Positions 1 to 9,853 of a stretch of 64,000 nt of DNA are shown piece after piece. This stretch comes from Eurosta solidaginis (taxonomy: Eukaryota; Arthropoda; Insecta; Diptera; Tephritidae): contig NC_090319.1 in the NCBI RefSeq assembly GCF_040869045.1, forward strand, positions 395,823,601 through 395,887,600, read 5' to 3'. The notes below the pieces were generated by a model, which was not told the origin of the DNA, searched no databases, and was given only the letters and a program-made list of their open reading frames with translations. The position numbers and the translations under genes were made by a program. Every line of letters begins with the position of its first letter. Position 1 is the first letter of the stretch.

Positions 1-1
1 T

Positions 2-571
2 AATAGGAAGAAAGCATACAGCATAGTGGTTCAAGCCGTAGTCGATTGTAACAAAAAATTTATTGATATTACCTGTGGTGAACCAGGATCGCTTCACGAT
101 TATAGGGTACTAAGACGATCCAAACTCTTTGAAGACGCAGAAAGTCATTATGAGGAAATGTTTCCCAACTCGCATTTCATCATAGGAGATTCCGCGTATC
201 CTTCGAACAAGTGGATAGTATCACCGTTCAAAGACTATGGAAATTTAAATGATGCGCAAAGAAAGTTCAACGAAATACTTTCATCTACACGAATGGTAGT
301 TGAAAACGCATTTGGTTTGTTGAAAGGCAGATTTCGGAGGCTTTTAATGTTTACAGAGCAAACTGACCTTAAGATGATAACTAACATAGTAGTCAGCGTA
401 TGCGTTTTGCATAACATTTGCATTTCTTTTGACGACTTGTATGACATGAACGAACAAAGTACAGACACCCTATTCGCTACTGAGAATGAAAGGGATGAAT
501 CCGGTATTGATGAAGCACTTGACAGGAGGCAAAACCTTTTCAACTATTTGATACAGAATCACATCATTTAA
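2..571 (+). CDS. PIF/Harbinger (HARBI1-like) transposase, C-terminal half, cut by window edge
   Basis: The open frame enters from the window edge and ends at TAA 569-571 (189 residues visible). It reads as the DDE_Tnp_4 nuclease of PIF/Harbinger transposons: the family block CGEPGSLHDYRVLR, then the second catalytic Asp in GDSAYP, and the catalytic Glu in VVENAFGLLKGRFRRL. The first Asp block (GxIDGTH) would lie left of the window. The frame is undamaged over what can be seen, so this copy may be young or a domesticated HARBI1-type gene; its terminal repeats are not visible. AATAAA-like signals follow the stop. A different degraded N-terminal fragment of the same superfamily lies at 44690-44905. 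Confidence 0.9.
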   Translation, partial: NRKKAYSIVVQAVVDCNKKFIDITCGEPGSLHDYRVLRRSKLFEDAESHYEEMFPNSHFIIGDSAYPSNKWIVSPFKDYGNLNDAQRKFNEILSSTRMVVENAFGLLKGRFRRLLMFTEQTDLKMITNIVVSVCVLHNICISFDDLYDMNEQSTDTLFATENERDESGIDEALDRRQNLFNYLIQNHII

Positions 572-650
572 TGTCGTAAGTGGTTAGCATGAAAAAAATA
601 AATATATACATTTTACTATCATATATATTTTAAAATTTAAGATCAAATCA

Positions 651-827
651 ATGTCAACTATGGCTAAAAGCACCAAACGCTTTTGTCAAATACAAATTGG
701 TTATTTATTGAAAAAACTTTGCAGCACAAGCGACGATACCGATGATGATGGTGACGCTGGTACTACCATTAAGAAAGCCCCTATACGTGGCATGGATGTT
801 GACTCCAGTGATTGTATGGTACTATGA
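651..827 (+). CDS. small acidic ORF, unrecognised
   Basis: A 58-codon frame with ATG at 651 and TGA at 825-827. The middle is very acidic (DDTDDDGD) and it ends SSDCMVL, which fits a CaaX prenylation box (C-M-V-L). It follows the Harbinger ORF by 80 bp on the same strand, so it could belong to that element, be a host terminal exon, or be chance. No family recognised. Confidence 0.2.
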   Translation: MSTMAKSTKRFCQIQIGYLLKKLCSTSDDTDDDGDAGTTIKKAPIRGMDVDSSDCMVL

Positions 828-1024
828 TTTTATAAAATATTATTATTTTTTTTTAATAATATAACAATTTGTCAACCCTTGTTAAACTAATGAGTTATAA
901 ATCAAAAATGATAAGCAGAAAATAAAATTAAATAACATTATATAAACTGTAATAAATGCAGTCCCATATAATTATTTAAATAAGAGATTAGAATTAGTTA
1001 GCAACTACGTAAGTATATGTGGAT

Positions 1025-1932
1025 TAGAGGTTTACGCCGATCCTTTTATCGGCGGCGGCAGCGGCGGCGTACTCCGGTATTTTTACTTTAGAAAGCTTGA
1101 TCTTTCTATTTAAACAAATATTTAGGAAAGGTTTTGTTTGTATTTATTTAAGGAAATCAACGGTTTGACCATTTCGGAAGAGATACATAAAATGGTCACA
1201 CTTTTGTCTGTATATTTCGGCGTAGTTTGTGGCTCCTTGGCGGTCACACACAAAGGCGACTTACGGTTGCTATTAGTGGTCTTTTAATACTCATGCTTCT
1301 AGTGGCACATGTAGCCTCCAGATTTTTCGGCTGTTTTTAGGAGCTACAATTCCCGATGTGCGAACAGTAGCAATCCCGACCACCAGTCGCTACCACACCT
1401 GACCCTCACACCATATGACAGCACGGAGGCTATAGGACTGAGACTTCCAACTCATACCTTCGTCGACGTCACTGTCCTAGAAGCTCTTGGTGTAGCTCCG
1501 AAGACTTTCCAACGGATGCTTCTGTCGAGCTATACTTCCGAGCTACACCAGAGAAGCACCTTGAAACGTTAGGGAGTGACTATTCGGCCAAGGATGCCGC
1601 CCTCGAAATCATAAGCAGTCTAAGTGGATGTCATTGCGACATGGGTATCGTATAATCCTCGGCGCATCTACATAATTCAAATTTTACAAGGACCCTGGAT
1701 CAAATTTTTAAAATGTAGACCAAAGTTTGCAGACGTTTGTGTTCACAACATTGATTTCAATAGTCTTCGTTAAATCAAAACGATATTTTAGAATGAAAGT
1801 TGAAAGATGTGAAATGTTGCTTTCCGGCCTTATGTTATAAGAGCCCATTATGGATGACCGCGTAGCTTCAGTTTTCGTACTAGTTCGACTGTCCACCACG
1901 GCGGCGGCGTTTATCGGCGGCGTATATCTCTA
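1025..1932. mobile_element. non-autonomous hAT-type element, 908 bp
   Basis: The ends are inverted repeats: TAGAGGTTTACGCCG at the left and TAGAGATATACGCCG (reverse complement) at the right, 13 of 15 matching, followed by GCGGCG-rich subterminal DNA at both ends. The flanks are a perfect 8-bp duplication, ATGTGGAT at 1017-1024 and 1933-1940, the size made by hAT transposases. No transposase frame is inside. The interior holds a 19-bp imperfect hairpin (1484-1503 pairing with 1535-1553). Confidence 0.85.
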
Positions 1933-1940
1933 ATGTGGAT

Positions 1941-2868
1941 ATAATATTTGAACCGTTTATTGAAATTGGCACAAGTACATTTTCGAAATCATTGAACTTA
2001 TTGCAATTTTGGTAAGCTACAGTTATTTCCATTCAAGCAAGCATTCTTAAAACCGTATTCGAAAAAATTTAACTAAATCATTGGCAAAAATATGAAATGT
2101 CTTTTTTAGTTTTTTTGTTAATAATAATACTGACATATGAGTCCAGTTGATAATAAAATAATCGTAAAATTGAACATGATTATAATCCAGACTGAACTCT
2201 ACATAGAGTAACCTAACTCTACCGGTTGTTTATAATCAATCTAAATAATTCGATACATAGAAAAGTGTACTTGTGACACTCTGCAAAGAAACGGTTCATC
2301 TGTATAGTTATGCACTATTATTAAAAATACTAAATGCTAAATAGAATGTGTTTTTAAACAAAAAAAAGCTAAAACTTTAAGGCAACTTTTCAATCGTTTT
2401 ATTCACTTTCTTTCATAACAACATAACATAACAGCATAAACATTTCATACATTTAGTAATTTTTTAAATTAATTCGTTCATCAATTTCATAAAATATAAG
2501 GCAATTTACGGATCCTATCTTTTTTAAATTTTTTCAAAACCACCAATTTCATAAAAAACAACCGTTTAAACATATCATACTTCTAGTAGAAATTAAAATT
2601 AATTTGTACTTCAATTTCCTAACATATAAAGCAATTTAAAATGAAAGGCAGTGTTTTATGCACACGTTTTTAAGATGAATAAACATCAAACATTTTGATA
2701 ATGAACTTACACCTGCGAACAGAAAAATAGCAGTCTCAATTCTTAATACATTTCGTCAGTTAAATACTTTTTTTATTTCCGATACTACACGAAAAAACTT
2801 CCATGATTTTTTTTAACTGAAGCTATGAAAAACAGTATCGAAAACGTTTTCGAAAAACGCAAAAATTT
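1941..2868. other. AT-rich non-coding stretch
   Basis: No coding frame or recognised repeat. Around 2380-2640 there is a degenerate, roughly 110-bp repetition of a motif containing CATA(A)AATATAAGGCAATTTA. Confidence 0.4.
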
Positions 2869-3181
2869 ACCGAAATTTTGAACTTCTTATTTATGGTTCT
2901 ATGCTTTTTTGGAGTATACAATTTTGTAGCAAAATCAATTTTAGTATAACAAAATTCTCGTTGATTTTTGAAGTTTTTTGAAGGGTGTTTGAGATTTTCT
3001 TCTATACAAATTGTGAAACAGTTTTTTTATGAAAGAAAATTTTAAAGACTTTTCGGTAAAAAAAATACTCAAAAATCAATGCAATATAAAAATAAAACTT
3101 GTACTTTGTTATACTAAAATTGACAAAATTGTATACTCAAAAAAGTTTTAAGAACACCAAATAAAAAGTTCAAATTTAGGT
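2869..3181. repeat. palindromic (foldback) repeat, about 313 bp
   Basis: The two ends are diverged inverted copies of about 85 bp. The best part is GAGTATACAATTTTGT..CAATTTTAGTATAACAAA near 2912-2952, which returns inverted near 3100-3142. Looks like a MITE or foldback element; no clear target duplication. Confidence 0.6.
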
Positions 3182-3230
3182 AAAATATTTGATATTTTGA
3201 TTCTTTTTGAAGTGTAACATTTGTAAACAG

Positions 3231-3359
3231 TTGGGTTTCTCTGCTGTCACCATCACCACTAGAGAGCTATTGAAGAGACGCTCCGAGTCACGCTGTGGCC
3301 ACCTTGTCACACTTACTGACGGAGATAATGCGAAGCCATCTTTACCATCTAATAAGTAA
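3231..3359 (+). CDS. possible terminal exon of an unrecognised gene
   Basis: A GC-richer island in AT-rich DNA. A pyrimidine-poor but AG-ending site (TTTGTAAACAG, to 3230) opens a phase-0 frame of 42 codons that reads GFSAVTITTRELLKRRSESR, then a further 21 residues, to TAA 3357-3359. A canonical AATAAA lies at 3396-3401. The antisense frame is also open (3176-3406), so the strand is not certain. No family recognised, and no upstream exon found. Confidence 0.3.
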   Translation: MGFSAVTITTRELLKRRSESRCGHLVTLTDGDNAKPSLPSNK

Positions 3360-3639
3360 ATTGCACTGTAGAGGAAGAAACATTTTATAAAATTTAATAA
3401 AATCAAAAAATGATAATTGTTTTAAAATGGGATAAATTATTGTATGTTAAAGTATAGCGAAGTTTGAATAGGTCTCATTCTTCATTCTTAGAAACATGTA
3501 CGAAGGTACCTCGTAAGATATTAAAAATCCTCAACGCTTTTTTGCAATAACTTAAAAAAAAACTCATATTCAAATTTCTGTTTAACTTCTTCATATCAAT
3601 AGCTACCTTTACCACCAGGAGGAGTCACTATTGCTTCTA
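3360..3639. other. non-coding, no recognised feature beyond a poly(A) signal
   Basis: AT-rich; contains the AATAAA at 3396-3401 and nothing else I can name. Confidence 0.4.
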
Positions 3640-4853
3640 CGCCTATGCTATTGTTTCCTATATCGATGAGCTTTGTAATAAAATAAACAGCTATCTCCCC
3701 AATCTCTCCCTCACTAGGGTAGGCACCTTGTCGTTGGTGTGAGGGCTTAGCCGATCTCCATAGCGCCCGACTATGAGGCGGAGCTGTTTAGGACTGGCAT
3801 CTACGCCGTTTCGCCTCACAGGAGGGCGGCGGGATGTCGGTGACCAAGAACTGTAAGTCGAAGGCAGGTATAATGGTGTGAAGATGATAGCGTGCTGTGA
3901 GTCGCACATAGGAACACCCGGCACAACAGTTACAAGAGGCTGAATGGGGGCTTCGAACACTGTAAACCAAAAGGGCAAGGGGAGAACGACGACGTCACGA
4001 TGAAGGTGCTGGAGGGGGACAAGCAGCCCATTGGTGCTGCGAGTCCTACAGATAAACCTCCAACACAGTAAAGTGGCGTCGAGCGAACTCCGGGGAAGAT
4101 CGGTCACGTGTATCCCAAAGATTATAGACCCAATAGCTTAACATCATTTCTACTCAAAACCTTTGCTGATAGATGTGTACATAAAGTCCAACGTGGATGA
4201 AAAGCTGCTCTCCACAACACAACAGGCGTACACCAAAGGCAAGTCAGTAGACACCGCATTGCATAGGGTGGTAATAAGCATAGAAAAAGCCATGGAATAT
4301 AAGGAATATGCTCTAGAAGTCTTCTTAAGCATTGCCGGGGCTTTCAACAGTGTTTCTAAATGGGCGATTATGGGTGGTCTTAATTACGTTGAAGTAAATC
4401 CAGCCATACCCAGATGGATCGACTGCATGTTAAACTGCAGTAAGATTACATCGCAATGGGGATTGTACGCGGCCACGAAATTAGAGGACAGGGGCACTCA
4501 GGGAAGGGTGCTATCACCTCTGCTGTGGACTCTGGTCATTAACCAACTGCTCACGGGATTCTACGAGGGACCAGCAAAACTTACGGTTTACGCAGATGAC
4601 GTTGCATATGGTCTTGTTTACAAAGAGGTACAAAGTCCCTAAGTTAGGAGGGGCGACCCTAAGGGAGAAACCGTGCACAAAATATCTAGGAATCATCCTA
4701 GACAGTAAGCTGTCATGGAAGCTCAACGTGGAGGAGAGGGTGAGGAAGGTTTCAACGGCACTTTATGCATGTAAAAGAATGCAAAAGAACCGGCATATAC
4801 AATCAGAAGGCACTCAAAAACGATGCCTCAAAACTAACAACCAAAAGCAATAA
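3640..4853 (+). mobile_element. non-LTR retrotransposon with RT, internally deleted and frameshifted
   Basis: A degenerate LINE on the plus strand. At 4033-4090 the frame reads VLRVLQINLQHSKVASSEL, the first strand of the APE-type endonuclease that opens ORF2 in this group. Within 20 bp it is joined to PKDYRPNSLTSFLLKT, the start of the reverse transcriptase, so nearly all of the endonuclease is deleted. RT continues in 4163-4642 with AFNSVSK, RGTQGRVLSPLLW and the catalytic YADDV, then shifts frame to CTKYLGIILDSKLSW near 4675. Upstream 3700-4030 is the GC-rich tail of ORF1 with many stops. Fits the R1/LOA-related elements with RNase H. A long antisense frame at 3691-4107 is a shadow. Confidence 0.8.
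4163..4642 (+). pseudogene. reverse transcriptase domain of the non-LTR element (broken)
   Basis: Open frame of 159 codons carrying RT palm and fingers motifs in order: KGKSVDTALHRVV, AFNSVSKWAIM, the RGTQGRVLSPLLW block and YADDV. A small deletion at about 4160 and another at about 4635 put the flanking RT pieces in other frames, so no active enzyme is encoded. Confidence 0.85.
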
Positions 4854-4935
4854 TTATCATTTCACTGACACAAATTTAATAGTTTTTTCTTCGAGAGTTG
4901 GAACAATCTTTTCATTATATTACTTAACAATTTAA

Positions 4936-5168
4936 AGGCTTCATTCTGTATTGCGAACGATAGCTCAGACAAACGATTCGCCTCCAAACGATTTCGTCTA
5001 GCAATGGTATTCTCTATCATTTTTGTTCGGTCTTTACGTTTCTAACTAACAGGAAGGCAAAAGTAATTGTCTAGTGATAAGTTGCCATTGTTTAACATAG
5101 TGCAAATACACTAGCAATTCGTCTCTGATCCGCAACGAAAGTTCGTTTCGTAATAGAGAATGAGGCCC
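4936..5168. mobile_element. PIF/Harbinger-type MITE, copy 1
   Basis: 233-bp element. The left end AGGCTTCATTCTGTATTGCG and the right end (reverse complement) GGGCCTCATTCTCTATTACG are inverted repeats, flanked by a 3-bp TAA duplication (4933-4935, 5169-5171). TWA duplications and a G-rich terminus are standard for PIF/Harbinger. A second copy is at 61434-61675. This copy sits at the broken 3' end of the CCT-eta pseudogene. Confidence 0.8.
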
Positions 5169-5216
5169 TAAGATTAGACATTTTTTCAATTTGTATTTTG
5201 ACTTACCAGCAACAAC

Positions 5217-6307
5217 AGAATCATGTTTAATTGTACACCGCACAATCAATATAGCATCATGTAACGAAGCTCAGTTTCTTCCAAGAATTGTTCGGCACCG
5301 CCACGTAAAATCAATGTATATGTTCTAGCATTAACGCAAACCTTAAATAATTATAAACTATGAAAATAAAATCAATGTCAAACCCAAAATCAAACCTTGG
5401 AAAATGTTGAAGCGTTCACCACCAACTTGACGTTCTTCAAAGTAATCACAGTGACCCAAAACCCTTGAATTAATATCATTAGCTGTAGTCATAACAGCAC
5501 CACCACACGCTTTCATTGTACGTTCCAAATCTTTTTCTGGTACACGAACAGCACAGAACACATCACAACCTGAAAAATACTGTGTACCAACATCACCAAT
5601 TGGTAGTTTAGATAACACAACAATGGCGCCTTACTTAGCTAGTTTATTGTACAGAATACGCCATTCAGCATTCTTGAACATTATCAATACGTACTTCAGA
5701 TTTATCACGCTCAGCCTTGAATTCCTATTCTATATTTAATAATGCGATTTAAATTTTTTGTATGACATTGGGTCCAACTAAGAAAAGTACAGCGTCCACA
5801 ACTATTTTAGAAAAGAAATCTTTTTGTTGATGAATAAGTTTGGAGGACATTGCTGTGGCAGCGCATTTTTCCAATAAAGCACGTTGTTGTTCCTTTGATT
5901 GGCGCTTCGACATTTACAGCCATGTCATATTTTGGTCATGCATAATTGTAATGCTTTACGTATAGCTTTAATGCATGCACGCCTTCCTCCACATATGGCT
6001 TAACTTGTTTTAAGATTTCACCTGCTTCAAGTACTATTGAAGTGGTGCCATCGCCGACCTGATAAGAGAAACATTTTTATTCTACACATTCTAATATAAC
6101 AAAAAACTTACCTCAGCATCTTGAGATTTGGCGATGTCGACTAGAGTTTTAGGGCTGGATATCCAATAGTTTCATAATGTTTGCACCATCATTTGAAATT
6201 GTGGCCTTACCACTGCAATCAACAATATGCTTGTCCATACTGCGTGGACCCAATGTAGTGCGTACAGCGTCCACAATTGATTGCGAGTCATTGATGTTGG
6301 ACATGAG
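5217..6307 (-). pseudogene. CCT-eta (Tcp-1 eta chaperonin subunit) pseudogene, N-terminal two thirds
   Basis: Minus-strand remnants match the eta subunit of the TRiC/CCT cytosolic chaperonin: [20 protein letters not shown] and [20 protein letters not shown] (6150-6307, ATP-binding domain), DIAKSQDAE (6116 area), [19 protein letters not shown] after an intron (6000-6060), [14 protein letters not shown] through [14 protein letters not shown] (5395-5618), TYTLILRGGAEQFLEE (5270-5340), and KHDSVVAG ending in a GTAAGT donor at 5217. Introns are kept (for example GTAAGT to CAG between 6112 and 6060), so this is a DNA duplication and not a processed copy. At least three frameshifts or stops break it and the C-terminal third is missing. 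Its 5' end is fused to Sec24. Confidence 0.88.
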
Positions 6308-6979
6308 TGGCTCATATTCACCCTCAACCGTTCGTGCCATTGGTGAGATGGTAAGTGTAAAGGGCAAAGCTGTTGTTTTTAATAAATCAGCTGTTGCAAG
6401 TATGCAATACAAAGAGGACCTGCAAACGAGAAAGATCAATGTAATTGCCAAACAAAACATTAATTTCGAATATCAATACCTAACGTAACGTGGCGAGGAG
6501 TTACCCTGATCTTCTACCACATATTTGGTGGTCACCAGTGGTGGTAATAAACCCTGTTGATAAGTAATAAAAGCACAACCAGTGCCATTTTGATTTTCAA
6601 AGATAACCTTATCGGATTTGGCATCTGATCGGGATCTAAATGGCGTTGGGCTTCATCATACTGTTGCGGCTGTTGATATATACCAGTACCAGGTGCAGGT
6701 GCTGCTAAAGAAAATAATAGAAAAACAATCATCAGCAATATTTGAAATATATTAGTTGTATTAGCATACCTTATAACCAAGACGTCTGGGTATTGGGGGT
6801 TGACCCGGCATGGGTGGCTGCCTGGGCATTGGCGCCTGTCCAGGTTGTGTTGGTGGCATGATTTGACCCATGTAACCACCTGGTGCAGCTGGTTGTTGTA
6901 GAGGATGACCTGACTGCTGAGGTTGTGGAGGATAACCAGGTGGACCAGGTTGTGGTGGATAGCACGGCTGTTGCGGCAT
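6308..6979 (-). pseudogene. Sec24C/D-like COPII coat subunit, N-terminal fragment
   Basis: The minus strand opens with MPQQPCYPPQPGPPGYPPQP (ATG at 6979), the Pro/Gln/Gly-rich disordered head of COPII cargo adaptors. After a GT-AG intron (6770 to about 6712) comes YDEAQRHLDPDQMPNPI, then in another frame LPPLVTTKYVVEDQGNSSPR, and after a second intron (about 6479 to 6432) [20 protein letters not shown] and [14 protein letters not shown], all typical of Sec24C/D before the zinc finger. One frameshift lies after NPI. At about 6308 the frame runs without a break into CCT-eta (next entry to the left). Confidence 0.85.
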
Positions 6980-7146
6980 TATGCAGCATAAAATATATAT
7001 GCAATGAAATGTAATAACAAAAGATTTATTTTCTTTTGTTTTGTTTTGCGCTTTTTGAGTGAAGTTGGCTGCGATAGTTCTATATGTCAAAAAATTTCCT
7101 TGGTGTATTTTAAACTTCATTCACAATAGAGCAATATTTTCTATTT

Positions 7147-7224
7147 TCAACACTACCTCTCAACTCGGTTATTGATTAGCCGACTTCGCGAGGACTGGAT
7201 AAAATAACCGAGTTAGTGTTGTTG
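7147..7224. repeat. short inverted repeat (hairpin)
   Basis: CAACTCGGTTATT at 7161-7173 pairs with AATAACCGAGTT at 7203-7214, and the flanking CAACACTA / TAGTGTTG extends the stem to about 22 bp with one bulge. The rest of 7121-7501 is non-coding. Confidence 0.5.
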
Positions 7225-7501
7225 CTTTGAATGTAATTCGATAAATAAGCGAGTGTTCTTTTCGTGCTCGCTTAGAATAGAAGGCGCCTACTATCAATCA
7301 AGTCGACAATTACCTAAGCGGTTTCAACTGAAAGCGCTTAGCCAACTCAACTCGATTACTTTTTATTGTTGCTTTCCATGCAACTCGGTAAGCTAGCTAG
7401 CTAGTTCTTAATTGTACTAGTTAGCAATGAAATACAGCTATAGTAAAAATCAATTTAAGATTTATTTTTATAAATTTAGTTTTAGAATACAGTTCGAATG
7501 T

Positions 7502-9300
7502 TCAAAAGTGCTTTTTCCTGCTTTCCCTGCCATATTCGGTAACATTTTCTCTTATTAACGTCCAAATATAGTCCCCCATCATGTTTTCCGTATACTGGCC
7601 TTGGTAGCGTTTCTCAAACTCCATTATATCTTGATGGAATTGCTCCCCGTGTTCTTCTGAATAAGCTCCAATATTATCTCTGAATTTATCCAGATGTGAA
7701 TGTAACATGTGCATCTTTAGCGACATTCTACATCCGATGGCGGAAAAATTCGTAATCATGCCAGTTATCAGCTCATCATAATTTTCATCCCTATGATTTC
7801 TAAGAAAGCCATGAACTACTGCCTTACAACTGTTCCATTCTAGTTTCTCCTCATTGCTAAGTAGGTCCGGGAAAATATCGCAGTTCATTATTTTTTTTAT
7901 TTGCGGCCAACAAAGACTCCAGCTTTAATTTTCGCCTCTGACAGCTTTGGAAAAAAAGTCTGCAAATATTTGAAAGCTTTAGACTCAATATTAAGAGCTT
8001 TCACAAATTGTTTAATAAGGCGCAATTTAATATCCAATGGCGGCATCAATATATTTTTAGGATCGACAATTGCTTCATGTTTAATATTAAATCTTCCCAC
8101 TCCATACTCAGTACGTTCAGGCCAATGTTTTTGGCGATAGTGGGCGGCACTATTTCTGCTATCCCATAGGCAAAGATAACAGGAGTGTTTGGTATATCCA
8201 CCTTGCATTCCAGTAAAAAAAAAAAAACAAACCATCTTGAAGTCTCCAATAACATCCCACTTGTATTCCGTATATTTGATTTCAGTTAATGGCATTTTAA
8301 TACTGTCATAATTTTCTTTGAGATGTATGGAATGTGCCAGTGGAATAGATGGAAATTTGTTCCCATTGTGTAGTAGAACTGCTTTTAGACTTTTTGTTGA
8401 GCTGCCGATACAGAGGCGCCATTCATTTGTATTACAAGGAATACCAATTGCTTCAAATAAACCTTTCACGTCATAGCAAAAACAGAGTCCATCTTCCATA
8501 CTGTGGAAACAAGAAAACTCTTCAAACGCTTTCTTTGCCGAGATATTCGAACATCAGAAGTAAGTAAATTTGGTTGTTTAAGCCGCGATGCTAATAAATC
8601 TGCTTTGTCTTTTGATAGATTTAAGTCTCTTATTAAGTCATTGAGATCTTCAGAGTTGATGAGATGTGGTATTCCTGGTTCAAATTGAGGAACAAATTCG
8701 GAATGTTCGGATGCAGATGAACTCGGTGTTTGAAAGCTGCCTTGAGGGAATAGTTGCTTTTCCAACACAGGTGGATCAGGTACAGGATTTTGTTCCGAAT
8801 GTGGTACTGGAGCGGATGTCGATGGTAGTTCCGAATATATTGTTTTCCTTAAACGTTTCCCTTTCAGTGGTTTCACTACACAAAAATAGCAATCAGTGTA
8901 ATGATTACTCGGTTCCCTCCAAATCTTCGGCACTGTGAACTTCATGACTCTTTTCTCACCCTGGTACCAACTATACTAAAACGTAAAGCATTTCATAACA
9001 ATTTCAGTTATTTTGTAATTATATGTATGTAGATATATGTATATATATATGAAACAGTTAGTACAATAAGCAAGAGAAAATACACTTACGCTCCAGAATG
9101 CTTCTGCAAGAGTTACATGAAACATGTAGAGCCCATTTTTTGTACTGGTTTTTAACAGGTTGACCGAAGTAGGCTAGATAGGTCTCGCAAATCCTTGTGT
9201 TTTTAGTTAGATCAAACTTTTTTTGTCTTCTTTTAATAAATTCGCCACATATATAGCAAAACTAATTAGCCGCTCGTTTACAACTTCTTGAAGACATCAT
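7502..9300 (-). pseudogene. broken gene of a widespread uncharacterised arthropod/cnidarian protein family
   Basis: Four minus-strand blocks form one protein. Exon-like 9300-9090: MSSRSCKRAAN, an in-frame TAG, FCYICGEFIKRRQKKF and YFGQPVKNQYKKWALHVSC, ending near a GTAAGTG donor. Then 8968-8466: GEKRVMKFTVPKIWREPSNH, TDCYFC, a Ser/Pro-rich linker and LNDLIRDLNLSKDKADLLAS. Then 8499-7897: GLCFCYDVKGLFEAIGIPCN, NEWRLCIGSSTKSLKAVLLH, GGYTKHSCYLCLWDSR. Then 7888-7502: GCRMSLKMHMLHSHLD, GAYSEEHGEQFHQDIMEFE, RYQGQYTENMMGDYIW. Paired Cys motifs (CYICGEF, CNSC, CYFC) suggest metal binding at the N terminus. I recognise the order of blocks from many repetitive hypothetical proteins in arthropods and Hydra; function unknown, mobile-element origin likely. 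One stop and two frameshifts (near 8530 and 7893) break it here. Confidence 0.75.
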
Positions 9301-9491
9301 TCCTCTGTAATATGCAAAAACATAATGTCGCCCACAACGAGTGACCCAAGAAACTACAGCTTCTTAAAAAAAAATTTACTTATAAAAACGCTATCAGGTA
9401 GCTGGCATGCTCTATTGCTAGGCCTGCCAATCCGTCAGTAAAAGTTTCGATGAGTTTCTTAATATGTACTTAACGAATTGCCAAATCTACC
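9301..9491. other. short non-coding stretch up to the BEL insertion point
   Basis: No feature seen. The last five bases (CTACC, 9487-9491) are the target duplication of the BEL/Pao element. Confidence 0.5.
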
Positions 9492-9815
9492 TGTTACGAA
9501 AGATACGGCAGCACCATAGTCTACACACATATGTACGCGTAGCTGTCAACGTTCACTTTCGACGTTTTTCTTTCTTCTTCGTTTGTTATCATCCTTAACT
9601 AAAACTTCCTTTTTACATTGGCTGCCATCGAGACAACGTGTTCTGGAAACTTAATCCTAGGAAATCACCAAGAATACCAAAGTAAGAACCATTGGTACAT
9701 TTATAATGAATTCTTTGTAACTATTGTTGTTTGAATAAATAGATATTTTAAACGCCGCATAATAAATTGCATGTTGTAGAAAATTTGGGCCTGGTGGTTG
9801 CTAGGATTCGCAACA
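9492..9815 (+). repeat. 5' LTR of BEL/Pao element
   Basis: 324 bp, TG...CA ends, identical to 15520-15843 except for two substitutions (CTTCTTCG versus CTTGTTCG, and ATTGGCTG versus ATTGTCTG). AATAAA at about 9736 is a likely poly(A) signal. Confidence 0.97.
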
Positions 9816-9853
9816 ACTTTAAAATATTTTGATTCAATCGCTCATTTCTAAGA

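Noticed and set aside
3691..4107. 138-codon minus-strand ORF as a gene
   Set aside because: Antisense shadow of the GC-rich ORF1/ORF2 border of a plus-strand non-LTR element.
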